This document shows positions 23,582 through 32,500 of a DNA stretch of 60,546 nt, one piece after another (within the stretch, counting starts at the first letter, position 1; each line of letters opens with the position of its first letter). The stretch is taken from contig NZ_JBNFVY010000015.1 of assembly GCF_049943335.1 (NCBI RefSeq), positions 1 through 60,546 on the forward strand, written 5' to 3'. The DNA comes from JBNFVY01 sp049943335 (GTDB taxonomy: Bacteria > Pseudomonadota > Alphaproteobacteria > Rhodobacterales > Rhodobacteraceae). A program made the translations under genes and the position numbers. The notes beneath the pieces are model-generated. The model saw only the letters and a list, made by a program, of their open reading frames with translations. It did no database searches and was not told the origin of the DNA.

Positions 23582-24520
23582 ATGGCACGAGCCCAAGGGG
23601 CGCGGGCGCAGATGGCGCTTGCGTTCGAGACGACCTATGGCACGCCGCCTGCGGGCGGTTTTACCAAAATGCCCTTCGCCAGCACCTCGCTGGGGGCGGA
23701 GCAGCCGCTGCTCAATTCGGAATTGCTGGGCTACGGCCGCGATCCGCTAGCGCCGATCAAGGATGCGGTGACAGCGGACGGCGATGTCGTTGTGCCGCTC
23801 GATGCCTCAGGCTTCGGGTTCTGGCTGAAGGCGGCTTTTGGTGATCCAACCACGACCGGTACCGGCCCCTGGACGCACGAGTTTCAGTCGGGTTCTTGGA
23901 CACTGCCCAGCATGTCCATCGAGACAGGCATGCCCGAAGTGCCGCGCTATGCGATGTATTCCGGCTGCGTGCTCGACCAGATCACCTGGCAGATGCAGCG
24001 CTCGGGGCTCCTGACCGCCACCGCGCGGTTGGTAGCGCAGGGCGAGACGGTTGGAACTACGACCAGTGCAGGCACGCCTGCCGCTCTCGAATTGCAGCGC
24101 TTCGGCCACTTCAATGGGGCGATCACCCGCAATGGCTCCGCCCTCGGCAACGTCGTCTCGGCCGATATCACCTATGCCAACAACCTCGACCGGATCGAGA
24201 CCATCCGGTCGGACGGCCGCATTGATGGGGCAGACCCCTCTATCGCCGCGCTGACCGGCTCCATCGAAGTCCGGTTTGCGGATCAAACGCTGGTGACGCA
24301 AGCGATCAATGGCGATCCCTGCGAGCTCGAGTTCGCCTATTTGCTGCCCTCTGGCGAGAGCTTCACCTTCACCGTCCACGCCGTCTACCTGCCGCGCCCA
24401 CGCATCGAGATTTCCGGGCCGCAGGGCGTGCAGGCCACTTTCGACTGGCAGGCCGCTCGCGACAGCGTTGTCGGCCGGATGTGCACGGCCACCCTGATCA
24501 ACGACATTGAGGTATACTGA
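23582..24520 (+). CDS. major tail tube protein
   Basis: A 312-residue protein preceded by GAGGAGAAAACG. It is a strand-rich, Gly/Thr/Ala-containing protein with the features of siphovirus tail tube proteins: an N-terminal beta segment (MALAFETTYGTPPAGGF), an extended loop region, and a C-terminal Ig-like part. It lies between the tail terminator and the chaperone gene, the standard order. It polymerises into the tail tube around the tape measure protein. Its TGA overlaps the ATG of the chaperone gene. Identification is from order, length and composition. Confidence 0.85.
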   Translation: MARAQGARAQMALAFETTYGTPPAGGFTKMPFASTSLGAEQPLLNSELLGYGRDPLAPIKDAVTADGDVVVPLDASGFGFWLKAAFGDPTTTGTGPWTHEFQSGSWTLPSMSIETGMPEVPRYAMYSGCVLDQITWQMQRSGLLTATARLVAQGETVGTTTSAGTPAALELQRFGHFNGAITRNGSALGNVVSADITYANNLDRIETIRSDGRIDGADPSIAALTGSIEVRFADQTLVTQAINGDPCELEFAYLLPSGESFTFTVHAVYLPRPRIEISGPQGVQATFDWQAARDSVVGRMCTATLINDIEVY

Positions 24521-24957
24521 TGCTGACGCTCGATCTGACGAATGCACCGCGCTGGCATGACCTCGCCCCCGGCGTCCGCGTTCACCTGCGCCCGCTGACC
24601 ACGGCGCTGATGGTGGCGACGCGCAGCGACCCGACCGTCGAGGCAATTCCGGAGAACGCATCGGACGAGGAACGCGCCGTCGCCTTCGGCAAGGCGCTCG
24701 CGCGACGGGCGGTGCTCGCCTGGGAGGGCATCGGCGATGCGGACGGCAAGCCCATCGACCCGAGCCCCGAGGCCATCGACGCGCTGCTCGATGTCTGGCC
24801 GATCTTTGAGGCCTTCCAGCTAACCTACGTCTCGAAGGGGCTGCTGCTGGAACAGGAAAAAAACGTCTCCGCGTCCTTGCCGAATGGTCCTTCGGCGGGG
24901 GCGAGCGATACTGCCAAGCCTGTGCGCAAGCCTGCCCGGACTGCCCGGCAAGGCTGA
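24520..24957 (+). CDS. tail assembly chaperone, frame-0 product (gpG-like)
   Basis: A 145-residue protein encoded between the tail tube and tape measure genes, where lambda encodes gpG. It is helical and acidic over residues 1-~115, with a C-terminal Ala/Ser/Lys-rich tail from the slippery site onward. The ATG overlaps the previous stop. A -1 slippery heptamer lies at 24858-24864. Without a shift, the ribosome reads this 145-residue form; with a shift it produces the longer GT-like protein. gpG and gpGT bind the tape measure protein and recruit tail tube subunits. Identification is strong from order and the frameshift. Confidence 0.88.
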   Translation: MLTLDLTNAPRWHDLAPGVRVHLRPLTTALMVATRSDPTVEAIPENASDEERAVAFGKALARRAVLAWEGIGDADGKPIDPSPEAIDALLDVWPIFEAFQLTYVSKGLLLEQEKNVSASLPNGPSAGASDTAKPVRKPARTARQG

Positions 24958-25184
24958 ACCGGCCCCTTACGCATGAGGGTTGGCAGGTATGGGACCTTGT
25001 CGGACGTCTCGGCGGTCAGCTCCGTGTCCTGCCCGGCACCGTCGTCGGCTGGGACATGTCGGCGGCACTGGCGCTCGGTAACGCCCTCGGCGTGCCGCCG
25101 CTCGCCATGGCTGAACTGCTGCCGGTCATCGAAGCGGTGATGGTGGCCAAACTCAACGAACAGATGGAACGTCCCGATGGCTGA
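24520..25184 (+). CDS. tail assembly chaperone frameshift product (gpGT-like)
   Basis: A -1 shift at 24858-24864 joins residues 1-115 of the chaperone to 106 residues of the -1 frame, ending at TGA 25182-25184. The extension begins KRLRVLAEWSFGGG and carries CQAC...CPDC, which looks like a small zinc site, then LTHEGWQVWDLVGRLGGQL and a helical Ala-rich tail. I recall that last part as DUF7697 in Rhodobacteraceae phages. The extension has no plausible start codon of its own near the right place. Its stop overlaps the ATG of the tape measure gene. The total is about 221 residues, as expected for a gpGT fusion. Confidence 0.85.
24858..24864 (+). promoter_or_regulatory. -1 ribosomal frameshift slippery site A_AAA_AAC
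   Basis: In frame 0 the codons are GAA AAA AAC (24856-24864), so the heptamer A AAA AAC is correctly phased for a simultaneous -1 slip. The frame -1 reading from here has no stop for about 105 codons and yields a sensible protein, while frame 0 ends at 24957. This is the lambda G/GT control of the two chaperone forms. I did not establish a downstream stimulatory structure. Confidence 0.88.
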
Positions 25185-27588
25185 AAAGCGTGTGTCCGTC
25201 CGCCTCGCCGCGGTTGGCGGCCGACAGGTGCGCGCCGAACTGGAAGGTGTCGGCGAGGCCGGCGCGCGCGGCTTCGGCCGTCTCAGTGGCGAGATGGAGG
25301 CGGCCAACGCCCGGCTCGCAGGTTTCGCACGGCAGGTGCGAGTTGCGGCAGCTGCTGCCGTCGCAGCTTCCACGGCCGCGGGCGTCGCCATGGTGCGTTC
25401 CGGCCTGCAGGCGGTGGATACGCAGGCCAAGCTCGCCCAGTCGCTCGGGACCACCGTCGCCTCGATCCAGACGCTCAAGCGGGCGGGCGAGTTGGCGGGC
25501 GTGTCGATGTCCGGCATCGAGCAGGCGACGAAGGATCTGACGCGGCGGTTGAGCCAGGCCGCGGCGGGTGGCGGGCCTGCGGCGCAGGCGCTCGAGCGGC
25601 TGGGGCTTTCGGCCTCCGATCTGCTGGCCCTGTCGCTCGACGAACGCGTGGGGGCGATCAACGCGGCCATCGAGGACTTCGTGCCTGCCGCTGAACGCGC
25701 AGCAGTCGCGGGCCAGCTGTTCGGCGAGGAAGGTTCGATCGCCATGTCGCGGATCGACACGGCGACGCTGCGCCAGGCGACGGAGGACGTCCTCGCTTTC
25801 GGAGTCGTCGTCTCCGAGCAGGACGCTGAACAGATCGAGCGGACCAACGATGCGATCTCCCGGCTCTGGCTGATCTGGCGCGGGCTGTCGAACCAATTGG
25901 CGGTCGCCGCGGCACCGGCGCTGGAGGCCGTCGCCAACGCCATGGCGGCCGTGGCAAGCCGCACGGGTCCGCTGGGCACCTCGATCCGCGGGCTCTTCGA
26001 CAACATCGGCCGCCTGACCACCTACGCCGCCACCTTCGCGGCCTTTCTCGCGAGCCGCTGGGTGGCGGGAATGGCCGCTGCGGCGCTTTCGGTCCGTGGC
26101 CTTGCAACCGCGCTCGTCGTTTTGCGCGGCGCGCTGATCCGGACCGGTATCGGGGCGCTGATCGTCGGCGCTGGCGAACTCGTCTACCAGTTCACCCGGC
26201 TTGTGTCGGGAGCTGGCGGCTTTGGCGAGGCAATGTCGCTCCTAAAGGACCTTGCCGTCGAAGTCTGGGATCGGATCAAGATGGGGGCTGCGGCGGCGGG
26301 CGCTGCGGCCACGGCAATGTTCTTCGATCTGAAGGCGGATGCCGCTTCTGGCATGCAGAGCGCCATCGAGAGCGTTGTGGCTTTTGGAAATACAGCCACC
26401 AACACGTTTGAGGGCGCCTACGAGGCGATCAAGGCGATCTGGGGTCTGCTGCCCGCCGCCATCGGCGATCTGGCGTTCCAAGCGGCGAACAGCCTGATCG
26501 ACGGTGTCGAAGCGATGCTGAACGGCGTTGTTTCTCGGATCAACACATTCATCGGCGGGATCAATCAGGGGCTGGAAGCGCTCGGGTCGGAGCGACGTAT
26601 CTCGATCATCCCCGATCTCGAACTGGGCCAGATCGAGAACCGTTTTGAAGGTGCAGCGACCGCCGCAACCACCGCCGCGCAGACGGCCTTCGACTGGGCC
26701 TTCGAGGACAATCCGCTCACCGCGCCCGATCTCGGGCTCACTGCGGCGGCCAATACTGCGCTTGCCACGGCCAACACATATCGTGGCGCGGCCCGCGATC
26801 TCGCTGAAGGGGCTCGTGCCCCGCTGGAAAGCTGGCAGGCGCTACGCGATGCGGTGCGCGGCACCGACGAGGCCAGTGCCGATGCGCTGACCGAGGCGAC
26901 CGACGCGGCGGACCGTTTTGAGACAGCCCTTGGTGGCGCCGGACGCGCCGCTGCCGGTGCGAGCGCAGCGGCCGGGGCTGCAGCGGCCGCCGCCGAACCA
27001 AATCCCGAAGCCGCAGTTTCCGGCTGGCAGGCAGTCACCGCAGCGCTCAGTGACTATGCCAGCAAGGCCCGCGATATCGGCAGCGATATTGGACAGAGCT
27101 TAGTCAGCGCGTTCCAATCGGCCGAGAATGCAGTGGCTACGTTCGTGAAAACCGGCAAGCTGGATTTCCGCGATCTCGTCACCTCGCTGCTGGCCGATCT
27201 CGCCAAGCTCGCGGCGCGACGGTTCATCCTGGGGCCGATCGCCAACGCGCTGTCCGGCGCGCTCGGGGGTGCGGGCGGCATTTTCGCCAACGTCCTGCAT
27301 GCGGGCGGGATGGTCGGATCGGTTGGGCCGTCGCGCATGGTCCCGGCCATGGCTTTCGCCGCCGCGCCCCGGATGCATTCAGGCGGGATGGCCGGGCTTC
27401 GGCATGATGAGGTGCCCGCAATCCTGCAGCGTGGCGAGCGGGTGCTGTCGCGCCGTGAGGCCCAGAGCTACGGCGAGGGCGTCAACGTGACCATCATGGC
27501 GCGTGACGCCGAGAGCTTCCGGCAATCCCGCACTCAGGTGGCGGCGGACATCGCACGCGCGGTGTCGCTCGGGCGGAGGGGCATGTGA
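25177..27588 (+). CDS. phage tail tape measure protein
   Basis: An 803-residue protein whose ATG overlaps the frameshift product's stop. The N-terminus MAEKRVSVRLAAVGGRQVRAELEGVGEAGARGFGRL is typical of tape measure proteins, followed by Ala-rich helices. A middle segment (about residues 285-350) has hydrophobic helices that could span a membrane. The C-terminal part contains the tail-assembly pattern KTGKLDFRDLVTSLLADLAKLAARRFI, then a Gly-rich HSGGMAGLRHDEVPAILQRGERVL motif. It sets the tail length and helps DNA cross the cell envelope. Length and order are conventional for a siphovirus. Confidence 0.93.
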   Translation: MAEKRVSVRLAAVGGRQVRAELEGVGEAGARGFGRLSGEMEAANARLAGFARQVRVAAAAAVAASTAAGVAMVRSGLQAVDTQAKLAQSLGTTVASIQTLKRAGELAGVSMSGIEQATKDLTRRLSQAAAGGGPAAQALERLGLSASDLLALSLDERVGAINAAIEDFVPAAERAAVAGQLFGEEGSIAMSRIDTATLRQATEDVLAFGVVVSEQDAEQIERTNDAISRLWLIWRGLSNQLAVAAAPALEAVANAMAAVASRTGPLGTSIRGLFDNIGRLTTYAATFAAFLASRWVAGMAAAALSVRGLATALVVLRGALIRTGIGALIVGAGELVYQFTRLVSGAGGFGEAMSLLKDLAVEVWDRIKMGAAAAGAAATAMFFDLKADAASGMQSAIESVVAFGNTATNTFEGAYEAIKAIWGLLPAAIGDLAFQAANSLIDGVEAMLNGVVSRINTFIGGINQGLEALGSERRISIIPDLELGQIENRFEGAATAATTAAQTAFDWAFEDNPLTAPDLGLTAAANTALATANTYRGAARDLAEGARAPLESWQALRDAVRGTDEASADALTEATDAADRFETALGGAGRAAAGASAAAGAAAAAAEPNPEAAVSGWQAVTAALSDYASKARDIGSDIGQSLVSAFQSAENAVATFVKTGKLDFRDLVTSLLADLAKLAARRFILGPIANALSGALGGAGGIFANVLHAGGMVGSVGPSRMVPAMAFAAAPRMHSGGMAGLRHDEVPAILQRGERVLSRREAQSYGEGVNVTIMARDAESFRQSRTQVAADIARAVSLGRRGM

Positions 27589-28214
27589 TGGCGTTTCACG
27601 AGGTCCGGTTTCCCGACAACATCAGCCGGGGTGCCCGTGGCGGACCCGAAAGGCGCACACAGATCGTCGAACTCGCATCGGGCGACGAGGAACGCAACGC
27701 CAGCTGGGCCAACTCGCGCCGCCGCTACGATGTCGCCTACGGCATCCGCCGCGCCGACGACTTGGCGGCAGTGGTCGCCTTCTTCGAAGCGCGGAACGGG
27801 CGGCTCCATGGCTTCCGCTTCAAGGACTGGGGCGACCACAAGTCCTGCCTGCCGTCCCAGACGCCAGCGCCGACCGATCAGGCGATCGGCAGCGGCGACG
27901 GCGCGACGACCGCCTTCCAGCTGGCGAAGCGTTACGCCTCCGGCGCGCAATCCTGGACGCGTACCATCGCCAAGCCGGTGACCGGAACCGTGCGTATCGC
28001 GCTCGGAGGGGTCGAGCAGCTCTCCGGCTGGTCGGTCGACACCGCGACCGGCCTCGTCACCTTCGGCGCCGCGCCGGGCGCAGGCGTCGCGATCACCGCG
28101 GGCTTCGCCTTCGACGTGCCAGTCCGCTTCGACACCGACGCGCTCGACGTGACGCTCGACCTCGAGCGCCTCGGTTCGATCACTTCCATTCCGCTTCTGG
28201 AGATCCGACGATGA
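27588..28214 (+). CDS. DUF2460 tail-tip protein (GTA ORF12-like)
   Basis: A 208-residue protein beginning MAFHEVRFPDNISRGARGGPERRT. This start is characteristic of DUF2460 proteins, encoded by ORF12 of the Rhodobacter gene transfer agent. The middle has the pattern YDVAYGIRRADDLAAVVAFFEARNGRLHGFRFKDW. The first four tail-tip genes here follow the same order as GTA ORFs 12-15. The start is ATG 27588; a GTG at 27585 overlaps the tape measure stop. It is a component of the tail tip or distal tail. Its stop overlaps the next ATG. Confidence 0.92.
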   Translation: MAFHEVRFPDNISRGARGGPERRTQIVELASGDEERNASWANSRRRYDVAYGIRRADDLAAVVAFFEARNGRLHGFRFKDWGDHKSCLPSQTPAPTDQAIGSGDGATTAFQLAKRYASGAQSWTRTIAKPVTGTVRIALGGVEQLSGWSVDTATGLVTFGAAPGAGVAITAGFAFDVPVRFDTDALDVTLDLERLGSITSIPLLEIRR

Positions 28215-29095
28215 AGTCGCTCGACCCCGACCTGCAGGCCCATCTCGACGACGGCACGACCACGCTTGCATGGTGCTGGCGGATCACGCGGGCCGATGGC
28301 GTGACTTTCGGCTTCACCGATCACGACCGGACGCTGAGCTTCGATGGCACGGACTTCGAGCCTGAGAGCGGACTGACCGCCTCCGAGGTGCGCTCCGGCT
28401 CGGACCTCTCGGTCGACGCGCAGGACGCCGAAGGTGTGCTATCCTCGGAGCGGATCACCGAGACCGATGTCCTCGATGGCCGCTGGGACAACGCTGAGGT
28501 CGAGGTCTGGCGAGTGAACTGGGCCGACACCGGCCATCGCGTGCTGATGCGGCGCGGGGCCATCGGCCAGATCCGGCGTGGGAGGCTGGCCTTCGTCGCC
28601 GAGGTCCGCTCGCTCGCGCATGTGCTTGGCCAGACGGTCGGGCGGACCTTTCAGGCGACCTGCGATGCCGCGCTCGGCGATGCGTGCTGCGGCGTCGATC
28701 TGGAGGATCCGGCGTTCAAGGGCACAGGCGGCGTCATCGATCTCCTGCGAGACCGGGCATTCACAGCTTCGGGGCTCGGCGGCTTCAATTCCGGCTGGTT
28801 CACTTTTGGCACCGTCGAATGGACTAGCGGGGCCAATACCGGGCGGCGAGCGGAGGTGATTGCACATGATGTCACGGAGGGCATCGCGGTGGTGACACTG
28901 CTGGAAGCGCCGGTGCGGTCCATCTCTGGTGATGATGCCTTCACCATTCGCGCAGGCTGCGACAAGCGTATTGAGACCTGCGACGCGAAGTTCGCCAATA
29001 CCGCCAATTTCCGGGGCTTCCCGCACATCCCCGGCCAAGATGCGGTGCTGCGCTACGCCACCAAGGATGGCGGGCATGAGGGGTCCGTGCTGTGA
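28211..29095 (+). CDS. DUF2163 tail-tip protein (GTA ORF13-like)
   Basis: A 294-residue protein with the DUF2163 pattern: LDDGTTTLAWCWRITRADGVTFGFTDHDRTL near the N-terminus, a central DA-EGVLSS segment, and a C-terminal CDKRIETCDAKFANTANFRGFPHIPG, whose Cys-rich end is typical of this family. It corresponds to ORF13 of the Rhodobacter gene transfer agent and follows the ORF12-like gene. Its structural role is in the tail-tip complex. Its TGA overlaps a GTG start of the peptidase gene. Identification is confident from the motif and from conserved order. Confidence 0.92.
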   Translation: MKSLDPDLQAHLDDGTTTLAWCWRITRADGVTFGFTDHDRTLSFDGTDFEPESGLTASEVRSGSDLSVDAQDAEGVLSSERITETDVLDGRWDNAEVEVWRVNWADTGHRVLMRRGAIGQIRRGRLAFVAEVRSLAHVLGQTVGRTFQATCDAALGDACCGVDLEDPAFKGTGGVIDLLRDRAFTASGLGGFNSGWFTFGTVEWTSGANTGRRAEVIAHDVTEGIAVVTLLEAPVRSISGDDAFTIRAGCDKRIETCDAKFANTANFRGFPHIPGQDAVLRYATKDGGHEGSVL

Positions 29096-29586
29096 CCAAC
29101 GTTGTTTCCGCTGGAAACGACGGGCGGCAGTGCATCGCATCGCGATGCACGAGAGCCACCGCCGATCCCGAGCGCGTCATCGCCATCGCACGCTCCTGGC
29201 TCGGCACGCCGTATCATGATCAAGCCAGTCTGCGGGGCGTCGGCTGCGACTGCCTCGGGTTGGCGCGGGGCGTCTGGCGTGAAGTCGTCGGCCCCGAGCC
29301 GTTCCCGATCCCGCGCTACAGCCGCGACTGGGGCGAGACAGGGCCGCGCGAGGTTCTAGCCGAGGGCGCGCGCGCCATGATGATCGAGGTGCCTCCCGTA
29401 GAGGCCGGTCCCGGCGTGCTGGTGCTGTTCCGAATGAAGCCCCGCGCCATCGCCAAGCATGTTGGGATCCTTACCGGGCCCGACAGTTTCCTCCACGCCT
29501 ACGAGCGGCTCGGCGTGATCGAGGAGCCGCTCACCCCGTCCTGGCGGCGGCGCATCGCCTTCGCCTTTATGTTCCCGCAACGCTGA
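29092..29586 (+). CDS. NlpC/P60 tail-tip peptidase (GTA ORF14-like)
   Basis: A 164-residue putative cysteine peptidase. The active site Cys lies in GVGCDCLGLARGV, and the catalytic His in AKHVGIL about 80 residues later. This is the NlpC/P60 fold, encoded as ORF14 in the Rhodobacter gene transfer agent. It probably cuts peptidoglycan cross-links to let phage DNA enter. The start is GTG 29092, overlapping the previous stop; the first ~28 residues are poorly conserved and an internal start is possible. Its place between the DUF2163 and host-specificity genes is the standard order. Confidence 0.9.
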   Translation: MTNVVSAGNDGRQCIASRCTRATADPERVIAIARSWLGTPYHDQASLRGVGCDCLGLARGVWREVVGPEPFPIPRYSRDWGETGPREVLAEGARAMMIEVPPVEAGPGVLVLFRMKPRAIAKHVGILTGPDSFLHAYERLGVIEEPLTPSWRRRIAFAFMFPQR

Positions 29587-29595
29587 GATTATCCC

Positions 29596-32500
29596 ATGGC
29601 CACCCTCGTTCTCGGCGCCGCAGGTGCTGCCATTGGCGGCAGCATTGGCGGCGCGATCCTTGGCGTCAGCGCAGCCACCATCGGTGGCTTCATCGGCTCC
29701 ACCATCGGCTCGGTCGTTGACAGCTGGATCATCTCGTCACTGGCACCGACCCAGCGGATCGAAGGCGCGCGGATGGACAATCTGCGCATCACGTCGGCCA
29801 CGGAAGGAGCGGTGATCCCGCGTCTCTACGGTCGCATGCGGATCGGCGGCAACATCATCTGGGCGACCGATTTCCGCGAGGAGACCAAAACCACCACGCA
29901 GGGCGGCGGCAAGGGCGGCGGGGGCGGTGGCAAGGTCAAGACTACTGAGTACTTCTACTATGCCAGCTTCGCGGTCGCACTGTGCGAGGGGCCGATCACG
30001 GGCATTGGCCGCATCTGGGCCGACGGGAAGCTGCTGGACGCCGCCGGGATCACATGGCGCTGGTATCCGGGCGACGAGAGCCAGACGGCCGATCCGTTTA
30101 TTTCCGCGAAGATGGGCGTGGACAACACGCCAGCATATCGCGGCACGGCCTATGTGGTCTTCGAGGACCTGCCGCTCGGCAACTATGGCAACCGCATTCC
30201 GCAGCTGAGTTTTGAGGTCTTCCGCCCGCTCGCCGATCCGGACACCGCAGAGGGTCTGACGCAGGCCGTCACCATGATCCCGGCATCCGGCGAGTTCGCC
30301 TACGCCACGCAGGGCATCCGGAAGGGTGGCGGCGGCTCGTCCGAGCCCGAAAACCTCAACGCACTGACCGACACCGCCGACCTTGTGGTGGCGCTGGACC
30401 GCCTGCAGGCCATGGCACCGAAGGTCGAGAGCGTGTCGCTTGTGGTGGCCTGGTTCGGCGACGATCTGCGCGCTGGAAACTGCAAGGTACGGCCGGGCGT
30501 CGAGGTTTCCGCAAAGACAACCAGCCCGCAGACATGGTCTGTCAACGGCGTCTCGCGCGCCGCCGCGCACCTCGTCAGCCGCGATGACCAGAACCGGCCC
30601 GTCTATGGCGGCACGCCGGCAGATTTCGCCGTGGTGCAGGCGATCAAGGAGATGAAGGCCCGCGGGCTGCGCGTGACCTTCTATCCGTTCATCCTGATGG
30701 ACGTGCCGCCCGGCAACACCCTGCCCAACCCGTATTCCGAAAACGCGGCCAATCCCGGCCAGCCGGCGTTCCCCTGGCGCGGCCGGATCACCTGTTCGCC
30801 GGCTGGGGGCTATACCGGCAGCGTCGACAAGACCGCCACCGCGGCGAACCAGGTCGCGGCCTTCTTCGGCAGCGCCAGCCCGTCCGACTTCGCCGTCTCA
30901 GGCGAGACCGTCTCCTGGACCGGGGCGGCCGGCGACTGGGGTCTGCGCCGCATGGTGCTGCACTATGCCCATCTCTGTGCCGCAGCGGGTGGCGTCGACG
31001 CCTTCCTGATCGGGACCGAGATGCGCGGGCTGACCACGATCCGCTCGGGCGCCAGCGCCTATCCGGCGGTGCAGGCCTTCCGCGACCTCGCGGCCGACAT
31101 GCGCTCAATCCTCGGCGGGGGCACCGCGATCAGCTATGCGGCCGACTGGTCGGAGTATTTCGGGCACCAGCCGGGCGACGGCTCGGGCGACGTGTTCTTT
31201 CACCTCGATCCACTCTGGGCGGACGGCAACGTCGATTTCGTCGCCATCGACAACTACATGCCGCTCTCCGACTGGCGGGACGGCTTCGAGCACGCCGATG
31301 CGGCCGAGGGGTGGCCCGCGATCTACGACCGGGCCTACCTGCAGGAAAACATCGCGGGCGGCGAGGGCTACGACTGGTTTTACGCCAGCGCGGCAGATCG
31401 GTCGGCGCAGGCCCGGACGCCGATCACCGATGGTGCGGCGGCCAAACCATGGGTCTTCCGCTACAAGGATCTCCGCGCCTGGTGGTCGAACGCGCATTAC
31501 GACCGCCCGGGCGGCGTGGAGAGCGGGACGCCGACGGCATGGGTGCCGCAATCCAAGCCGATCTGGTTCACCGAGCTCGGATGCCCGGCCATCGACCGCG
31601 GCACGAACCAACCCAACGTCTTCTTCGACCCGAAATCGTCGGAGAGCTTCGTGCCGTACTTCTCTCGCGGCTGGCGGGACGACGCGATCCAGCGCGCCTA
31701 TCTCGAGGCGACCTACCTGTTCTGGGGCGAGGCCGCGAACAATCCTATCTCGTCCGTCTACGGCGGCCGCATGGTGCACGTCCCCGAATGCGCCGCCTGG
31801 ACGTGGGACGCGCGGCCCTATCCGTTCTTCCCGGCGCTGACCGTTGTTTGGACCGACGGCGCGAATTGGCGGCTTGGACACTGGCTGACCGGGCGGGTGG
31901 GCGCGGTGTCGCTGGCGGCGCTGGTCCGGCACCTCTGCTTGCGGACGGGCATGCCCGAGTCCCGGATCGACGTCTCGGGGCTTTGGGGCGCGGTCGAGGG
32001 CTACGCCATTGGCGCGCTGGAAAGCCCGCGCGCCTCGATCACCACGTTGTCGCGGCACTTTGGCTTCGACGCTGTCGAGACCGAGGGCATGATCCGTTTT
32101 GTCATGCGTGGGCGGGCGTCCATCACCAGCCTGACGCACGACGATCTTGTCGCAGCCCGCGAGGGCGACCTACTGGAACTTACGCGTGCGCAGGAAACCG
32201 AACTGCCGCAGGCGCTCAAATGGCAGGTGGCGCGTGCGGACGAAGATTACGACGCTGCTCTTGTTGAGGCGCAACGGATCACGGTGGATACGACGCGGAT
32301 TGCCTCGGAGAGCTTTCCGATGGCGGTCCCGCCCGAGGAAGCCGAACGGCGCTGCCGCCGCGCGCTGATGGAAGCCTGGACCGGGCGCGAGACAACTGCA
32401 TTCCGCCTGCCGCCCTCGCGGCTGGCATTGGATCCAGCAGACGTCGTGACGCTGGCACATGACGGGAGGCACATTCCGCTGCGGCTGGTCTCCATCGCCG

